This document shows positions 9,449 to 18,446 of a stretch of 64,000 nt of DNA, one piece after another. A program made the translations under genes and the position numbers. Within the stretch, counting starts at the first letter, position 1; each line of letters begins with the position of its first letter. The stretch comes from Lunatibacter salilacus (lineage in GTDB: Bacteria; Bacteroidota; Bacteroidia; Cytophagales; Cyclobacteriaceae), in the NCBI RefSeq assembly GCF_009797935.1, contig NZ_VOLC01000017.1:1-64000 (forward strand), given 5' to 3'. The notes below the pieces were generated by a model. It was not told where the DNA came from. It ran no database searches and saw only the letters and a program-made list of their open reading frames with translations.

Positions 9449-9994
9449 TTATAATTTTTCAAACATCTCCGATACACCTTTAGAGATTGTCTTTAACAAT
9501 CTATCTTCTTTTTCATCTATAACCCCCGTTGTTACTCCTGCCCAAACTGCCTCGTTGTTTTTGGCATCTATCAAATGAATGTCCACTGATCCCTTTCGGT
9601 ATTGCCCCACTTCTACGGTTTCACTTTTCCACGAATACCGCCGCTGTCCGATGTAGTTGAACGTCCCTGGGTCAGTAAGAAGGCCTGTTTCCCGGGTTTG
9701 CGTTTTATTTTCTACCAAAATCCCAATGTTTATCAGCAAATCGGCATCTCCATTTGGGGCAGGCAATAAGCCCCGATAAGCCATGTGCTTGGATATCTCA
9801 CTTTTCATAAAATCCAGGTGCTGCTGATAATTCTCACTCAATTCCCCATCCGCGCTGGTTTCATAAAAAGCAAAACTCGAATAGTTACCCAAAGAATACG
9901 AGGGTGAGACTTCGGTCACAGACGTTTTCACAGGTTTGCAAGCCAAAAGGCAAACCAAACCTATCAAGGGAAGAGAGGTTGGGAACACTTTCAT
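9449..9994 (-). CDS. DUF4136-like lipoprotein
   Basis: A 181-residue protein with lipobox LVCLLAC near residue 19, so probably anchored in the cell envelope. The body shows the DUF4136 pattern: YSSFAFYET near the N-terminus, a segment with M.YRGL (MAYRGLLPAPNGDADLLINI), then QRRYSW and GSVDIHLIDAKNNEAVWAGV and a C-terminal KTISKGVSEMFEKL. The molecular role of the family is unknown. A TTG at 10000 is an alternative start, but the ATG at 9994 is preferred. It is probably a single-gene unit. Confidence 0.8.
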   Translation of the reverse strand: MKVFPTSLPLIGLVCLLACKPVKTSVTEVSPSYSLGNYSSFAFYETSADGELSENYQQHLDFMKSEISKHMAYRGLLPAPNGDADLLINIGILVENKTQTRETGLLTDPGTFNYIGQRRYSWKSETVEVGQYRKGSVDIHLIDAKNNEAVWAGVTTGVIDEKEDRLLKTISKGVSEMFEKL

Positions 9995-10231
9995 AGACAA
10001 AGGAACGGGAGATAAAAAAGAAAGGTTTTAAATCTTAAGAAAAAATATAGTAGATAAAAAAATATCTGTCCGAAAAGATCTCTGACGGACTAAATTGAAG
10101 TGTATAATTTGATAAAATAGGCGACTTTACCAAATGATTTACCAATTATAACTATCAGTAATTTTCAAAAATAAAAGTAACTACGGAGATCTATTTGTTT
10201 TAACAGAATGAGTTAAAAAATTCCAAATTTT

Positions 10232-10693
10232 CTATTCCTTTTTGACCAGTCGGACTTCAATAGCACTGAGTCCCTTTGGCGTTTTTTCTGTTTCGAAGGT
10301 AACCTTATCGTTTTCCTCGATATTGTCAATCAATCCCTTAACGTGGACAAATATGCTCTCTTGGGACTCCTGGTCTTTGATAAAGCCATACCCTTTGGAT
10401 CCATTGAAAAACGTAACTTTTCCAGTGCGAATCAAATCTTCCGGTTCTACATCAGCTTGTCTGGAAACACTCACCGCAATGCTTTCGGCTTCTACTTTTT
10501 TCCGTTGGGTAGGATCTGGTGGAGTATCCGTGATATTGCCGTCAGCATCCACATAGGCAATCATATCGTCAAATTCACCTCCTTTATTGGAAACGGATTT
10601 TCTGGCTTCTTTTTTCTCCTCTTTATCCTGTTTCTTTTTAAGTCTTTTCTTTTCTTTTTCTTTTTTGTTGTAAGTTTCTCTGGATTTTGCCAT
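10232..10693 (-). CDS. cold-shock domain protein with lysine-rich N-terminal extension
   Basis: A 153-residue protein. The last 70 residues form a cold-shock (CspA/OB-fold) domain: GKVTFFNGSKGYGFIKDQ contains RNP1-like KGYGFI, and SIFVHVKGL contains RNP2-like FVHV. The first 45 residues are almost entirely Lys, Glu and Arg (KKEKEKKRLKKKQDKEEKKE), a basic tail which could add non-specific RNA binding. Such fusions are common in Bacteroidota and are thought to act as RNA chaperones. It stands alone; a long 5' leader is possible but no cold-shock element was recognised. Confidence 0.9.
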   Translation of the reverse strand: MAKSRETYNKKEKEKKRLKKKQDKEEKKEARKSVSNKGGEFDDMIAYVDADGNITDTPPDPTQRKKVEAESIAVSVSRQADVEPEDLIRTGKVTFFNGSKGYGFIKDQESQESIFVHVKGLIDNIEENDKVTFETEKTPKGLSAIEVRLVKKE

Positions 10694-10905
10694 AAATGTT
10701 GTTTATTGAAAATATTATTTAATGATGCCTCGAATAGTAAACACACAAATCCCAAATTTTGTCCCGCATGGCAGGTACAAATTAGGAAATTTTACTGAAA
10801 AAAGAAAATGATTGAAATATCAGTGTAATTAAACTCAGTAATAAGTAGGTTTCTGGAAAGGCTGCACAAATAACCCCATTTTTTTGGTTTTATCCTATTG
10901 AATGG

Positions 10906-12327
10906 TTAAAATTTCTTAATTCGCTTTGGCTTTTCCTCTTTTTCTTCCATGTCATATGGCAGTCCCCATACCCTTCCCTTGCTATCTCCAAAGTACAACT
11001 TGGAAACACTAAAATCGTCTGGATTTCCATCGGCCCAAAAATAGAGAAAAGGATCCTGACCGTTACTAACCCTACGTGCATAATTGTGGTTACGTGGACT
11101 ATCTGAGGTAATCTGTTTGGCCATAGTCCATGTCTTTCCCTTATCGGTACTTTTCCATTGCTGCAGCTCTCCTCCTGCCCCCCACTCCTGCGGACTGTTT
11201 TCAGTGGGACCGATTACCATCCAGTTATCCCCGTCTATCCAAAGGCTACCGCTGTCGTAATTCTGGTCTGAGGTAGTGATCTGATGATTTTCCCATTCAG
11301 AACCATTCCAATAAATTACACTCCATGTTCTTGGCCCATTAGCAGGACCGGGCTGATGACCGGGACCGGATACGTACAAAGCAATGGGGTTTCCTTGTGA
11401 ATCAAAATTTACATCTTTGATATATACGTTTACCCCCTCACTGTAAAATTCCTTAACCAAAACTGAAGCATCCACATCAGTCACCGGAACCGACACTTCA
11501 TCCCCTTGGACGGTAGTCCATGTATTTCCAAAATCAGTGGATTGAAAATAATAAATATTTGTACGCTGATCCACATTTCCGTTTGGGTGCCAATTGCAGA
11601 AAAAGACAACTTTTTCCCCATACTGCCCCGAAATCTGGTAATGGCCGCTGTTTTGATCTCCCTCCCGTTTCATCGCTACTAGCAGTCTGTCATCAGTCCA
11701 AGTAACCCCATCTGCACTGGTTTCTGTGTACAGCTCCCTGACTCCCGTATATTTTGTAAATAGGTTTAAAAAGCCCTTTCCCGGTATGAATTTGGGCTGT
11801 GGATAGGTCATCTCTTCTTGTGTAATCAGATCGAAAGATTCAATGTTGTAGGGTTCTTTACTACGGTATTTATATCCCATGCGTCTTCTTCCCCTCCCAC
11901 TGACAAAAACCCATATATATCCCTGATCATCGATGGATAAACTGGGATTGTCGTGGGGGTCATCGACTCCCTCCTTATCATGAACCACTACGGGTTTAGT
12001 TACCCTTTTGGTTTTATGGTCAAAGCTTCCAATCATGCAAAGCAGGTATTTTTCATCGGGACCAGTTGTGCCACCGTAAACGAAAAATGTCTTTTTTACC
12101 TTCGGGGCATAAATGGCAAGCGGGATATGTTTGGCTGTATAGGTACCCAAACCTCCCGAATATTTGTCACCATATTCAGAAAACTGGCCTAGCGTAAACC
12201 AAATGCCTTTGTAACCATCCATTTCTTGCCCGGTGTACGATGCATCTTGTGCGGATAAGGGTTGGTGGATAGCAAGGGCAAAAAATAATAGGATTGTAAA
12301 ATATTGAATGGGAATATTGGTTTTCAT
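10906..12327 (-). CDS. secreted BNR-repeat (BNR_4-like) beta-propeller, possible polysaccharide lyase
   Basis: A 473-residue exported protein (signal peptide ending near QPLSAQDASY). It begins the mature part with DGYKGIWFTLGQFSEYGDKY and contains repeated Asp-box-like S/T-x-D-x-G-x-x-W motifs (STDFGNTWTTV, STDKGKTWTMA, ADGVTWTDD), the mark of a BNR/sialidase-type propeller. Families PL24 and PL25 ulvan lyases share such folds, so a lyase or glycan-binding role near the sulfatase genes is plausible but unproven. A TTG two codons upstream of the ATG at 12327 is unlikely to be used. It is separated from the sulfatase run by a response regulator and two terminators. Confidence 0.75.
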   Translation of the reverse strand: MKTNIPIQYFTILLFFALAIHQPLSAQDASYTGQEMDGYKGIWFTLGQFSEYGDKYSGGLGTYTAKHIPLAIYAPKVKKTFFVYGGTTGPDEKYLLCMIGSFDHKTKRVTKPVVVHDKEGVDDPHDNPSLSIDDQGYIWVFVSGRGRRRMGYKYRSKEPYNIESFDLITQEEMTYPQPKFIPGKGFLNLFTKYTGVRELYTETSADGVTWTDDRLLVAMKREGDQNSGHYQISGQYGEKVVFFCNWHPNGNVDQRTNIYYFQSTDFGNTWTTVQGDEVSVPVTDVDASVLVKEFYSEGVNVYIKDVNFDSQGNPIALYVSGPGHQPGPANGPRTWSVIYWNGSEWENHQITTSDQNYDSGSLWIDGDNWMVIGPTENSPQEWGAGGELQQWKSTDKGKTWTMAKQITSDSPRNHNYARRVSNGQDPFLYFWADGNPDDFSVSKLYFGDSKGRVWGLPYDMEEKEEKPKRIKKF

Positions 12328-12435
12328 GGGCAATTGTTTTTCTTAAATTCGTAGGTTATCTCGTCAAAAATAGATCTATCTGTGCAATAAGTTTTCACGT
12401 TTTCTAATTTTTTTGAGAATTTCATTTTTTCAGGG

Positions 12436-12463
12436 CATAAAAAAAGGAAGCTTTACGCTTCCT
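12436..12463 (-). terminator. terminator overlapping the end of the response regulator gene
   Basis: Stem AGGAAGC/GCTTCCT with a 5-base loop, followed on the minus strand by a run of seven T. The stop codon of the response-regulator gene (12453-12455) lies inside the loop. Confidence 0.75.
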
Positions 12464-12851
12464 TAAAAAATTTTTGGGTGATTTTATCCTCCTTCAACCT
12501 ATTAAAACTCTGAAGATTAAATGGTTTTATCCAAAAATCAATAATTTGACCATAATATTTGGATTTTTCCCTTTCCGCCTGTTCAATAGAAGAGGTTATT
12601 ATAATTACCGAAATGTTTTCATCTAATTTTGACTCTTTAAGCTTGTCAAGCACTTGCCATCCTGAAAGACCTGGCATATTAATATCCAGAAACATTAGAT
12701 AATCTTCATCCGCCTTCTGATTAACCAAGAAGCTTAACGCTTCTTCCCCACTGTTGAATGACTCCACTTCATCAATCATTCCAACTTTCTCCATTAATTT
12801 CTTTTGTAATAAAATTACAATCGGATCATCATCTACAAGTATTATTTTCAC
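12453..12851 (-). CDS. single-domain response regulator (CheY-like receiver)
   Basis: A 132-residue receiver domain with no output domain. The acidic pair is in IILVDDDPIVI, the phospho-acceptor Asp in LMFLDINMPGLSGW, the Thr/Ser switch in VIIITSSIEQ and the conserved Lys in FWIKPFNLQ. It would be phosphorylated by a histidine kinase encoded elsewhere and signal by protein contact. The stop codon is embedded in its own terminator hairpin. It lies between two glycan-related transcription units, but no shared control is visible. Confidence 0.92.
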   Translation of the reverse strand: MKIILVDDDPIVILLQKKLMEKVGMIDEVESFNSGEEALSFLVNQKADEDYLMFLDINMPGLSGWQVLDKLKESKLDENISVIIITSSIEQAEREKSKYYGQIIDFWIKPFNLQSFNRLKEDKITQKFFKEA

Positions 12852-13155
12852 AGGAGTGTTATGTTTATTATTAAAACTGTTCCTTATCCTCTTCTCTCAA
12901 CCTTTCAACGCAAAGTGAATCAAAGTTTTTAACCAACATTTTTATATATTTAAAATACATTTTTTCAAATGTAAACTAACTTTACCAAACTAAAAAAAAT
13001 CAATCGAATTTTTTTTGAAAAGGATTTAATAATCTTTCTATTATGAAATTTAATGTTTGTTTGGTGACAAAACCCAATAAAAAAAAAACTTATATCCTAG
13101 ATCCATAATGGTACCTAGACTATAAGTTTTAATTCTATTTAAATAATTGTGCCAG
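12852..13155. other. AT-rich spacer between terminators
   Basis: About 300 AT-rich bases between the start of the response regulator and the end of the long sulfatase-cluster transcript. It contains the terminator at 13085-13130; nothing else is recognised. Confidence 0.6.
13085..13130 (-). terminator. terminator at the end of the sulfatase-cluster transcript
   Basis: Inverted repeat AAAACTTATA / TATAAGTTTT with an additional CTAG pairing inside, followed on the minus strand by a long T run. It lies 26 bases past the enolase-superfamily gene. Confidence 0.65.
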
Positions 13156-14571
13156 CTACATAAGGTGAGCAAATACAGACTCATAATGGGCAGAAGGGGC
13201 CAATATTCCACCACTCTTTTCATAAAAAGACTTATCTGTAGGATATACACCCTCTTTAGTCTTTACCCATGACCCTTCGGGCATAGGGTGATAGGATAAC
13301 ATCTTGTCCCAGTTTTTATAATATTGATGACCATTCGTTTCCTGAAGGCCTAGATTCATATCAGGAAATGGAGCCAATCTTGCAGCGACATTCTTATTCC
13401 AATCCACAAGGATGGGGTTTACCGTAAGATCCGCACAAAAGCATGGGATTCCTTTTTCGTAGGAGGCTTGGGCAATTTTCATGGTCATACTCATCGTCTT
13501 TGCAATTGCTTTTACGGCAATTGCCTGATATCCTTGCTCTATCCGAATAAGGGCATCCTTTACTGTATGGGCACTTTCATCGGCTGCGACTCGTACGCCA
13601 AGATCCCCGACATAGGATTCATTCTTCTCCCCAAAAGGCTCTTCAATTACCGCTATCTGATCAAAGGCACCTATCTTTTTAGCATGATCCAAAAACCTTT
13701 CCAGCGTTTCTTTCGTCTCATACCTCTCGTTAGCGTCAAAATAGTAGGGGATTTTTCCATTGGCTGTGTAAGGGGTTTCCAAGTGGCCCAGCGATTTGTG
13801 AACCGCAGTCAAAAATTCGATGTCTTTCGCCAACATTTCCTTTTGAGTACCTGCCGAGCCGGTTTTCAGCTTCATGATAAAATGGCCTCTGTCAGCAGCA
13901 GCCCTCACATCATCTACACTCGCTCCTACGCTAAACGAAGGAATACTGGCTACTTTGTCGTGCCTATGAGAAAGCCCCGGCTCATAGGCCTCCGGGATCA
14001 TTTCATCAAATTTCGTAAAGCCGTTTTCCTCTCCAAATAGGAGCCATGCGGCATTATCAACGGAAACGAGGGCGTTCAGCGCAAAAGTGGCTTTTAGGTC
14101 GGGGTTGCCTGTGATTTTTTGTCCATAGGCATAGACCTCTGGAAAGAGCTCGTCCAAAAGGGATACCGGGTCGGTAAAGCTTCTTCCTTTTACAAGCTGC
14201 AATGCCCGTTCTGTCATGGCATACATTAGCGCATTTCCTCCGTTGGTCGAGTGGGCCGCAAATACGTTCTGATCAGACCAGAGGACACCTTGCGTTCCTA
14301 TTCCAATTTTATGCATGCCACTACTTGACCGCATATATGCCAAAACCTGCCAAGCCTCCGTAATCGCACTGCCTTTAAACCGATAAGGAATCAGCGGTTC
14401 ACGTTCAAAATTGGAATCTACCTGATCTATCGTTATTTTTTTCAACGCTTTTTTCATGGATGGGTTACTTTGGTTTGTTATAGGGTTAAAACCGGCTGCT
14501 CCAAGAGCCATAATGGCTCCAGATCTATGGAGAAATGTTCTCCGGTCAATTCCTTTAAAATCATTTTGCAT
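13156..14571 (-). CDS. Tat-exported enolase-superfamily enzyme (muconate cycloisomerase/epimerase-like)
   Basis: A 471-residue protein with a Tat leader (GIDRRTFLHRSGAIMALGA), so it folds in the cytoplasm and acts outside it. Enolase-superfamily barrel residues are seen in order: KLK at 234-236, metal ligands D279 (YYFDANERY), E310/E311 (IEEPFGE) and D331 (AADESAHT), and Lys 354 or 358 (AVKAIAK). A KxK and distal Lys with three acids is the pattern of the muconate-cycloisomerase/dipeptide-epimerase side rather than the His-Asp mandelate racemase side. The ATG at 14571 is chosen because it starts the leader; a longer frame reaches 14631. It follows the cytochrome/propeller gene by 11 bases. 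Substrate is unknown; an acid sugar from the same pathway is an inference. Confidence 0.8.
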   Translation of the reverse strand: MQNDFKGIDRRTFLHRSGAIMALGAAGFNPITNQSNPSMKKALKKITIDQVDSNFEREPLIPYRFKGSAITEAWQVLAYMRSSSGMHKIGIGTQGVLWSDQNVFAAHSTNGGNALMYAMTERALQLVKGRSFTDPVSLLDELFPEVYAYGQKITGNPDLKATFALNALVSVDNAAWLLFGEENGFTKFDEMIPEAYEPGLSHRHDKVASIPSFSVGASVDDVRAAADRGHFIMKLKTGSAGTQKEMLAKDIEFLTAVHKSLGHLETPYTANGKIPYYFDANERYETKETLERFLDHAKKIGAFDQIAVIEEPFGEKNESYVGDLGVRVAADESAHTVKDALIRIEQGYQAIAVKAIAKTMSMTMKIAQASYEKGIPCFCADLTVNPILVDWNKNVAARLAPFPDMNLGLQETNGHQYYKNWDKMLSYHPMPEGSWVKTKEGVYPTDKSFYEKSGGILAPSAHYESVFAHLM

Positions 14572-14582
14572 GCTTATATGAG

Positions 14583-16952
14583 TTATTCTGTGGGAATTTG
14601 ATTGAGGGTGTACCAGGCTTCTCCCGACCACATGGATTGACCTTGATTATTGGTGATATTTTCGGATAATAGAAAGTAGACTACATGTTCTTTTTTCAAA
14701 CTGGGAAGTTCCAAGTACACTTTCATCCTATCCTCTGATATGGATATTTGGGTGGGATATAAATGTTCCAGATCTTTTTTGGGGCCTCCGTAGGAAGATG
14801 TGGGCAAATACCACCATTGTTGGATGGAGAAATCATCTGTCGACCATTCCCTATCCTCCAAAGGCTCCGTAAATTCTATCTCAAACCCATTGGGTTTCGC
14901 CCGGATGGCCAGCATTTCGAAGGTTGACTTTCCGTTGTAGGTCAATTTTTCGAGGCCAAATTGCCTTTCCTTCCAACTCCATCCGCCGACCATACCTACC
15001 TCCCCGACATATAAGGCACCATCCGGCCCCCACGCCAACCGATTGACACCTGCGTGAAGGCCTTGGGTAAACCGAAAGACAGCACCCTGATAGGATCCGT
15101 TAATCAACTCCAGAAAATCACGCTTGATGCCTCCATGCGTCACGTCTCCATGCAACAATTGTCCTTTATACGGTCCATCCATCATCAAGATTGGTTCCGA
15201 AGGTGAGTTTCCAATTTCCGCATCCGGTAACCAAATTGCAGGTGGTACCATGGTTGGGATTTCGGTTACTCCTTCGGGTAACCCCCAGGCCATTCCGTTA
15301 TAGGCATCCTTTTGCACATGTATCAGCTTATTTGCGGGAAGCCACTGCCCTTGATTGTCTGTAACAAATATTTCCCCATCCACGCCCTCTCCGATACCAT
15401 TAGGGGTTCTAAGCCCATAGTCCAAGTATTCAATTTCTCCAGCCTTACTAATTTTGAGCGTTCTCCCGCGATCCGGATGCTGCCTTTCATTTGTTTTTAG
15501 GCGCATAGCCATGGATAGGGTAACGTAAAAGTGGTCTTCTTTATACAGAAGTCCGAAGGCAAATTCATGGAAATCATCCGTTACACCCCAGGAATTACAG
15601 ATAGTTTCGTAGGAATCAATGATATCATCACCGTCATTATCTACCAGCTTTGTTAATTCATGCTTTTGCAACACATAAATATCTCCATCTACGACTTCCA
15701 TGCCAAGTGGTTCCGCAAGGCCTGCCGCAATTCTCTTGATGTTAAGTTGGGTAGTATCACCCGTATCCACACCGTCTATAAGGTAGATGGCGCCAAATTT
15801 GTCCCAAGTACTCACCAGTAATCTTCCATCTGGCAAAAAAGCAAGTGCTCCTACCCGCGGTTTGAAGCCTTCATGGTGTAGGGTCTTTACTTCATAGCTT
15901 GGATGAACTCCCTCCAGGGAAATCCCAAATCCCGGTTTTCTAAGAGAAATTTCTTCTTTTGCCACGGATCGAACCACATTTGACTGTCCCGTTGAGGTTT
16001 TTTGGGATTTTGGCGCAAAGGTCATAATATAATCCAACATGGGCCGTATATCTGCGGCATCCAAATCGGGATGGGCATTCATCATCACTTCACCCCAAAC
16101 ACCATTGCCTCCTTCTTTGATTTTCTGCATAAGGTAAGGATACGTGCTTTTGTCCCCATTATATTTACTGGCTATTGAAGTAAAGGAAGGGCCAACATTA
16201 TCATTTATCTCTTCGTGACAGGTATAGCAGTCGCTGGTTTCCATACGTAAAATTCCCAAATGATCATATTGCTCCCCTAAGGATGGAGGAGATTGATCCT
16301 GAATTGGATCAAAATACGTGGGAAGCTTATGGGTGCCGTTTTCAGCCATTGAAAATTTTCCTTGCTCAGAAAATAGTAGAACCTCCGTTGCCTCGGGCAT
16401 TTCGGAGATAATAAAAGTTCTTAACAGACCCGGATTTCCATCCTCACTAGCCCCATATTCGGGATTTTCTTTAATAATTACTGTCCCTATTTCCGCATGT
16501 ATTAATTCATAGACCAACCAAATCTGGTTGTTTTCAAAGGCATATCCCTTTTGTCTAATGACGATATTTGATAGTGGCTGCCCGTTAAAATTTACTTGCC
16601 ATTTATTTAAAATGGCTTCATTTTCCTGATAAGGAACTCCCCATGTGGTCGGCTGAATGTTCTTTTTGTTGGTGTATACCGTTCCTTCCAAAAACACTCC
16701 GCCTTTCCAAACTTTATAAAGTTGACTGTTTGCCAAGTCATACGCCACAAATAATTCTGGGTGCAGGGCTAGGGTAAGCATTCTGGGCTTTTTATCCAAT
16801 ACAGATCGAAAAGCCCAGGGGTCCATCGGTCGTTCATATTGAATAACTGGTTCTTTGCAACCAATCATGACAAACAAGACTGTTGAAATAAGAGAAATAC
16901 TAAGAAAAGGTTGACTAAATTGTCGTGACAATACTCTAGTAAAATTACTCAT
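14583..16952 (-). CDS. lipoprotein with cytochrome c domain and sorbosone-dehydrogenase-like propeller
   Basis: A 789-residue envelope lipoprotein (lipobox VLFVMIGC, Cys about 32). A single c-type haem site CYTCH lies at about 242-246, followed by VGPSFTSIASKYNG and a likely distal Met in EVMMNAHPD. From about residue 345 there is a six-bladed glucose/sorbosone-dehydrogenase-type propeller (LAFLPDGRLLVSTWDKFGAI, GLRTPNGIGEGVDGEIFVTD, LAWGPDGALYVGEVG). The first 200 residues are a beta-rich domain. It probably oxidises a sugar or alcohol and passes electrons to the haem. The frame opens at 16997, but the ATG at 16952 gives the lipoprotein leader. It lies between a sulfatase and the exported enolase-superfamily enzyme. 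Confidence 0.83.
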   Translation of the reverse strand: MSNFTRVLSRQFSQPFLSISLISTVLFVMIGCKEPVIQYERPMDPWAFRSVLDKKPRMLTLALHPELFVAYDLANSQLYKVWKGGVFLEGTVYTNKKNIQPTTWGVPYQENEAILNKWQVNFNGQPLSNIVIRQKGYAFENNQIWLVYELIHAEIGTVIIKENPEYGASEDGNPGLLRTFIISEMPEATEVLLFSEQGKFSMAENGTHKLPTYFDPIQDQSPPSLGEQYDHLGILRMETSDCYTCHEEINDNVGPSFTSIASKYNGDKSTYPYLMQKIKEGGNGVWGEVMMNAHPDLDAADIRPMLDYIMTFAPKSQKTSTGQSNVVRSVAKEEISLRKPGFGISLEGVHPSYEVKTLHHEGFKPRVGALAFLPDGRLLVSTWDKFGAIYLIDGVDTGDTTQLNIKRIAAGLAEPLGMEVVDGDIYVLQKHELTKLVDNDGDDIIDSYETICNSWGVTDDFHEFAFGLLYKEDHFYVTLSMAMRLKTNERQHPDRGRTLKISKAGEIEYLDYGLRTPNGIGEGVDGEIFVTDNQGQWLPANKLIHVQKDAYNGMAWGLPEGVTEIPTMVPPAIWLPDAEIGNSPSEPILMMDGPYKGQLLHGDVTHGGIKRDFLELINGSYQGAVFRFTQGLHAGVNRLAWGPDGALYVGEVGMVGGWSWKERQFGLEKLTYNGKSTFEMLAIRAKPNGFEIEFTEPLEDREWSTDDFSIQQWWYLPTSSYGGPKKDLEHLYPTQISISEDRMKVYLELPSLKKEHVVYFLLSENITNNQGQSMWSGEAWYTLNQIPTE

Positions 16953-17000
16953 GTAGTGTAGCCTGCAAAATTTTGCTGAATTCGGTTGGGACTTCATATT

Positions 17001-18446
17001 TTAAAATGGGCCTTTTTGGTTGGTTTTCATCGCTGCTTGACCCCCAGGCGTGGATCCTCTTGTTTGCACTTTATCCAAAGGATTACCTGTTTCTTTATCA
17101 TACCAGTCCCCCGTTAGGTTATCAGGTTCTGTGTCAAGTGTTTCTTTTCTCCATTGATCCAATATATCTCTCATTTCCCGCAATTTCTCTTTATGCTTTG
17201 GGACAGACGCGATGTTGATTAGTTGGTCATAATCGTCAGCAACGAAAAACAACTGTTCAAAAGGCCTGGGTATACTAAAGATATCTGACTGAGCAGGGCT
17301 AAGTTTTCCAAGGTCTCTCAGTCGTTTCAAATCAGCATAGGAGTCACTTTTATTTGAATCCGCAGGTCCATTCAAAGACAAATTTGGCCGAAGGTTGAGC
17401 ACATAGAGGTAATCCTTGGTCCGAACCATGCGCTCATAGGCCTCATGATCGTGCCAGTTATGTTCGGCAAAAACGAAATTCCTGAATTCCATTTTCGGAT
17501 TACTCAACACCTCCGTAAAACTTTTTCCCTGAAAAGAAGGACCTACCTCGATTCCGGCCAAATCCAAAATAGTCGGAGCTATATCAATACTGCTTATCAA
17601 ACTTTTGGAGACATTAGGGCTACTTTTTATCCCTTCCGGCAACAATATTATCAAAGGCGATTTGATCCCGGAGTCATACATTCGTGTTTTGCTCCTAGGA
17701 AAGGGGCGGCCATTGTCTGACATGATGATTATGACCGTATTATCCAACACGCCCTGCAGCTCAAGTTCCCGCTCCACTTCTCCAACATAAAAATCAAACC
17801 GGGTGATCTCATCGTAATATTGCGCCAAATCCTTTTTAGTAGGAAGTGAATCAGCCAAATAAACAGGAGGTTTTATCAATAGTGGGTCGTGTGTTCCTGA
17901 AAAATCATTTGGGCCCCATGGACGGTGGGCATCCAATGCCGCAAACCACATGAAAAAAGGTTTGTCCCTGGGTCTTTCATTAAGTGTCTGCACCCACATG
18001 CCCTCTCCCCCATCACCCATGGATGCGCCCCTGTCATGGATAACATCAAATCCGCTCCGTGGTGCATCGCCCATATGCCATTTCCCTGCCTGGGCCGTAA
18101 AGTAGCCAGCATCTTTCAATAACTCCGGAAAAGAGACCATTTCTTCCGGTAACGGTGTATGCAATTCAGCTGCACCGGTATTGTGGGGGTATCTGCCTGA
18201 GATGATACTCGTGCGGCTTGGACTGCAGGAACTGGTGGTCAAGTAAAAATTGTCAAACTTGATGCCTTGTTGGGCCATTCTGTCAATGTTGGGACTACTT
18301 ACCAAGGGATGGCCATAGCACCCCAAATCATCCCAACCTATGTCATCGGCTATTATATAGACTATATTAGGCCTAGGATCGGCTGCCTGTAGACCCGATG
18401 CCAAAAAACAAAAGAAAAGAACGACAATGATTTTCCTATTTTTCAT
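17001..18446 (-). CDS. secreted sulfatase, S1 family (CSPSR)
   Basis: A 481-residue type I sulfatase with a signal peptide (CFLASGLQAADP). It carries the formylglycine site CSPSRTSIISGR with the modified Cys at 74, metal-binding D34/D35 (YIIADDIGWDD), and MSDNGRPFPRSKTR in the C-terminal half of the catalytic domain. It hydrolyses sulfate esters or sulfamates of a glycan outside the cytoplasm once the Cys is oxidised. Overall spacing resembles sulfoglucosamine-sulfohydrolase-like (SGSH) sulfatases, which is tentative. Its start abuts the stop of the next sulfatase gene, so both are co-transcribed. The required activator is encoded two genes upstream. Confidence 0.92.
   Translation of the reverse strand: MKNRKIIVVLFFCFLASGLQAADPRPNIVYIIADDIGWDDLGCYGHPLVSSPNIDRMAQQGIKFDNFYLTTSSCSPSRTSIISGRYPHNTGAAELHTPLPEEMVSFPELLKDAGYFTAQAGKWHMGDAPRSGFDVIHDRGASMGDGGEGMWVQTLNERPRDKPFFMWFAALDAHRPWGPNDFSGTHDPLLIKPPVYLADSLPTKKDLAQYYDEITRFDFYVGEVERELELQGVLDNTVIIIMSDNGRPFPRSKTRMYDSGIKSPLIILLPEGIKSSPNVSKSLISSIDIAPTILDLAGIEVGPSFQGKSFTEVLSNPKMEFRNFVFAEHNWHDHEAYERMVRTKDYLYVLNLRPNLSLNGPADSNKSDSYADLKRLRDLGKLSPAQSDIFSIPRPFEQLFFVADDYDQLINIASVPKHKEKLREMRDILDQWRKETLDTEPDNLTGDWYDKETGNPLDKVQTRGSTPGGQAAMKTNQKGPF

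Noticed and set aside
10906-12327. Sialidase
   Set aside because: Asp boxes are present, but the Arg triad and FRIP motif of sialidases were not found.
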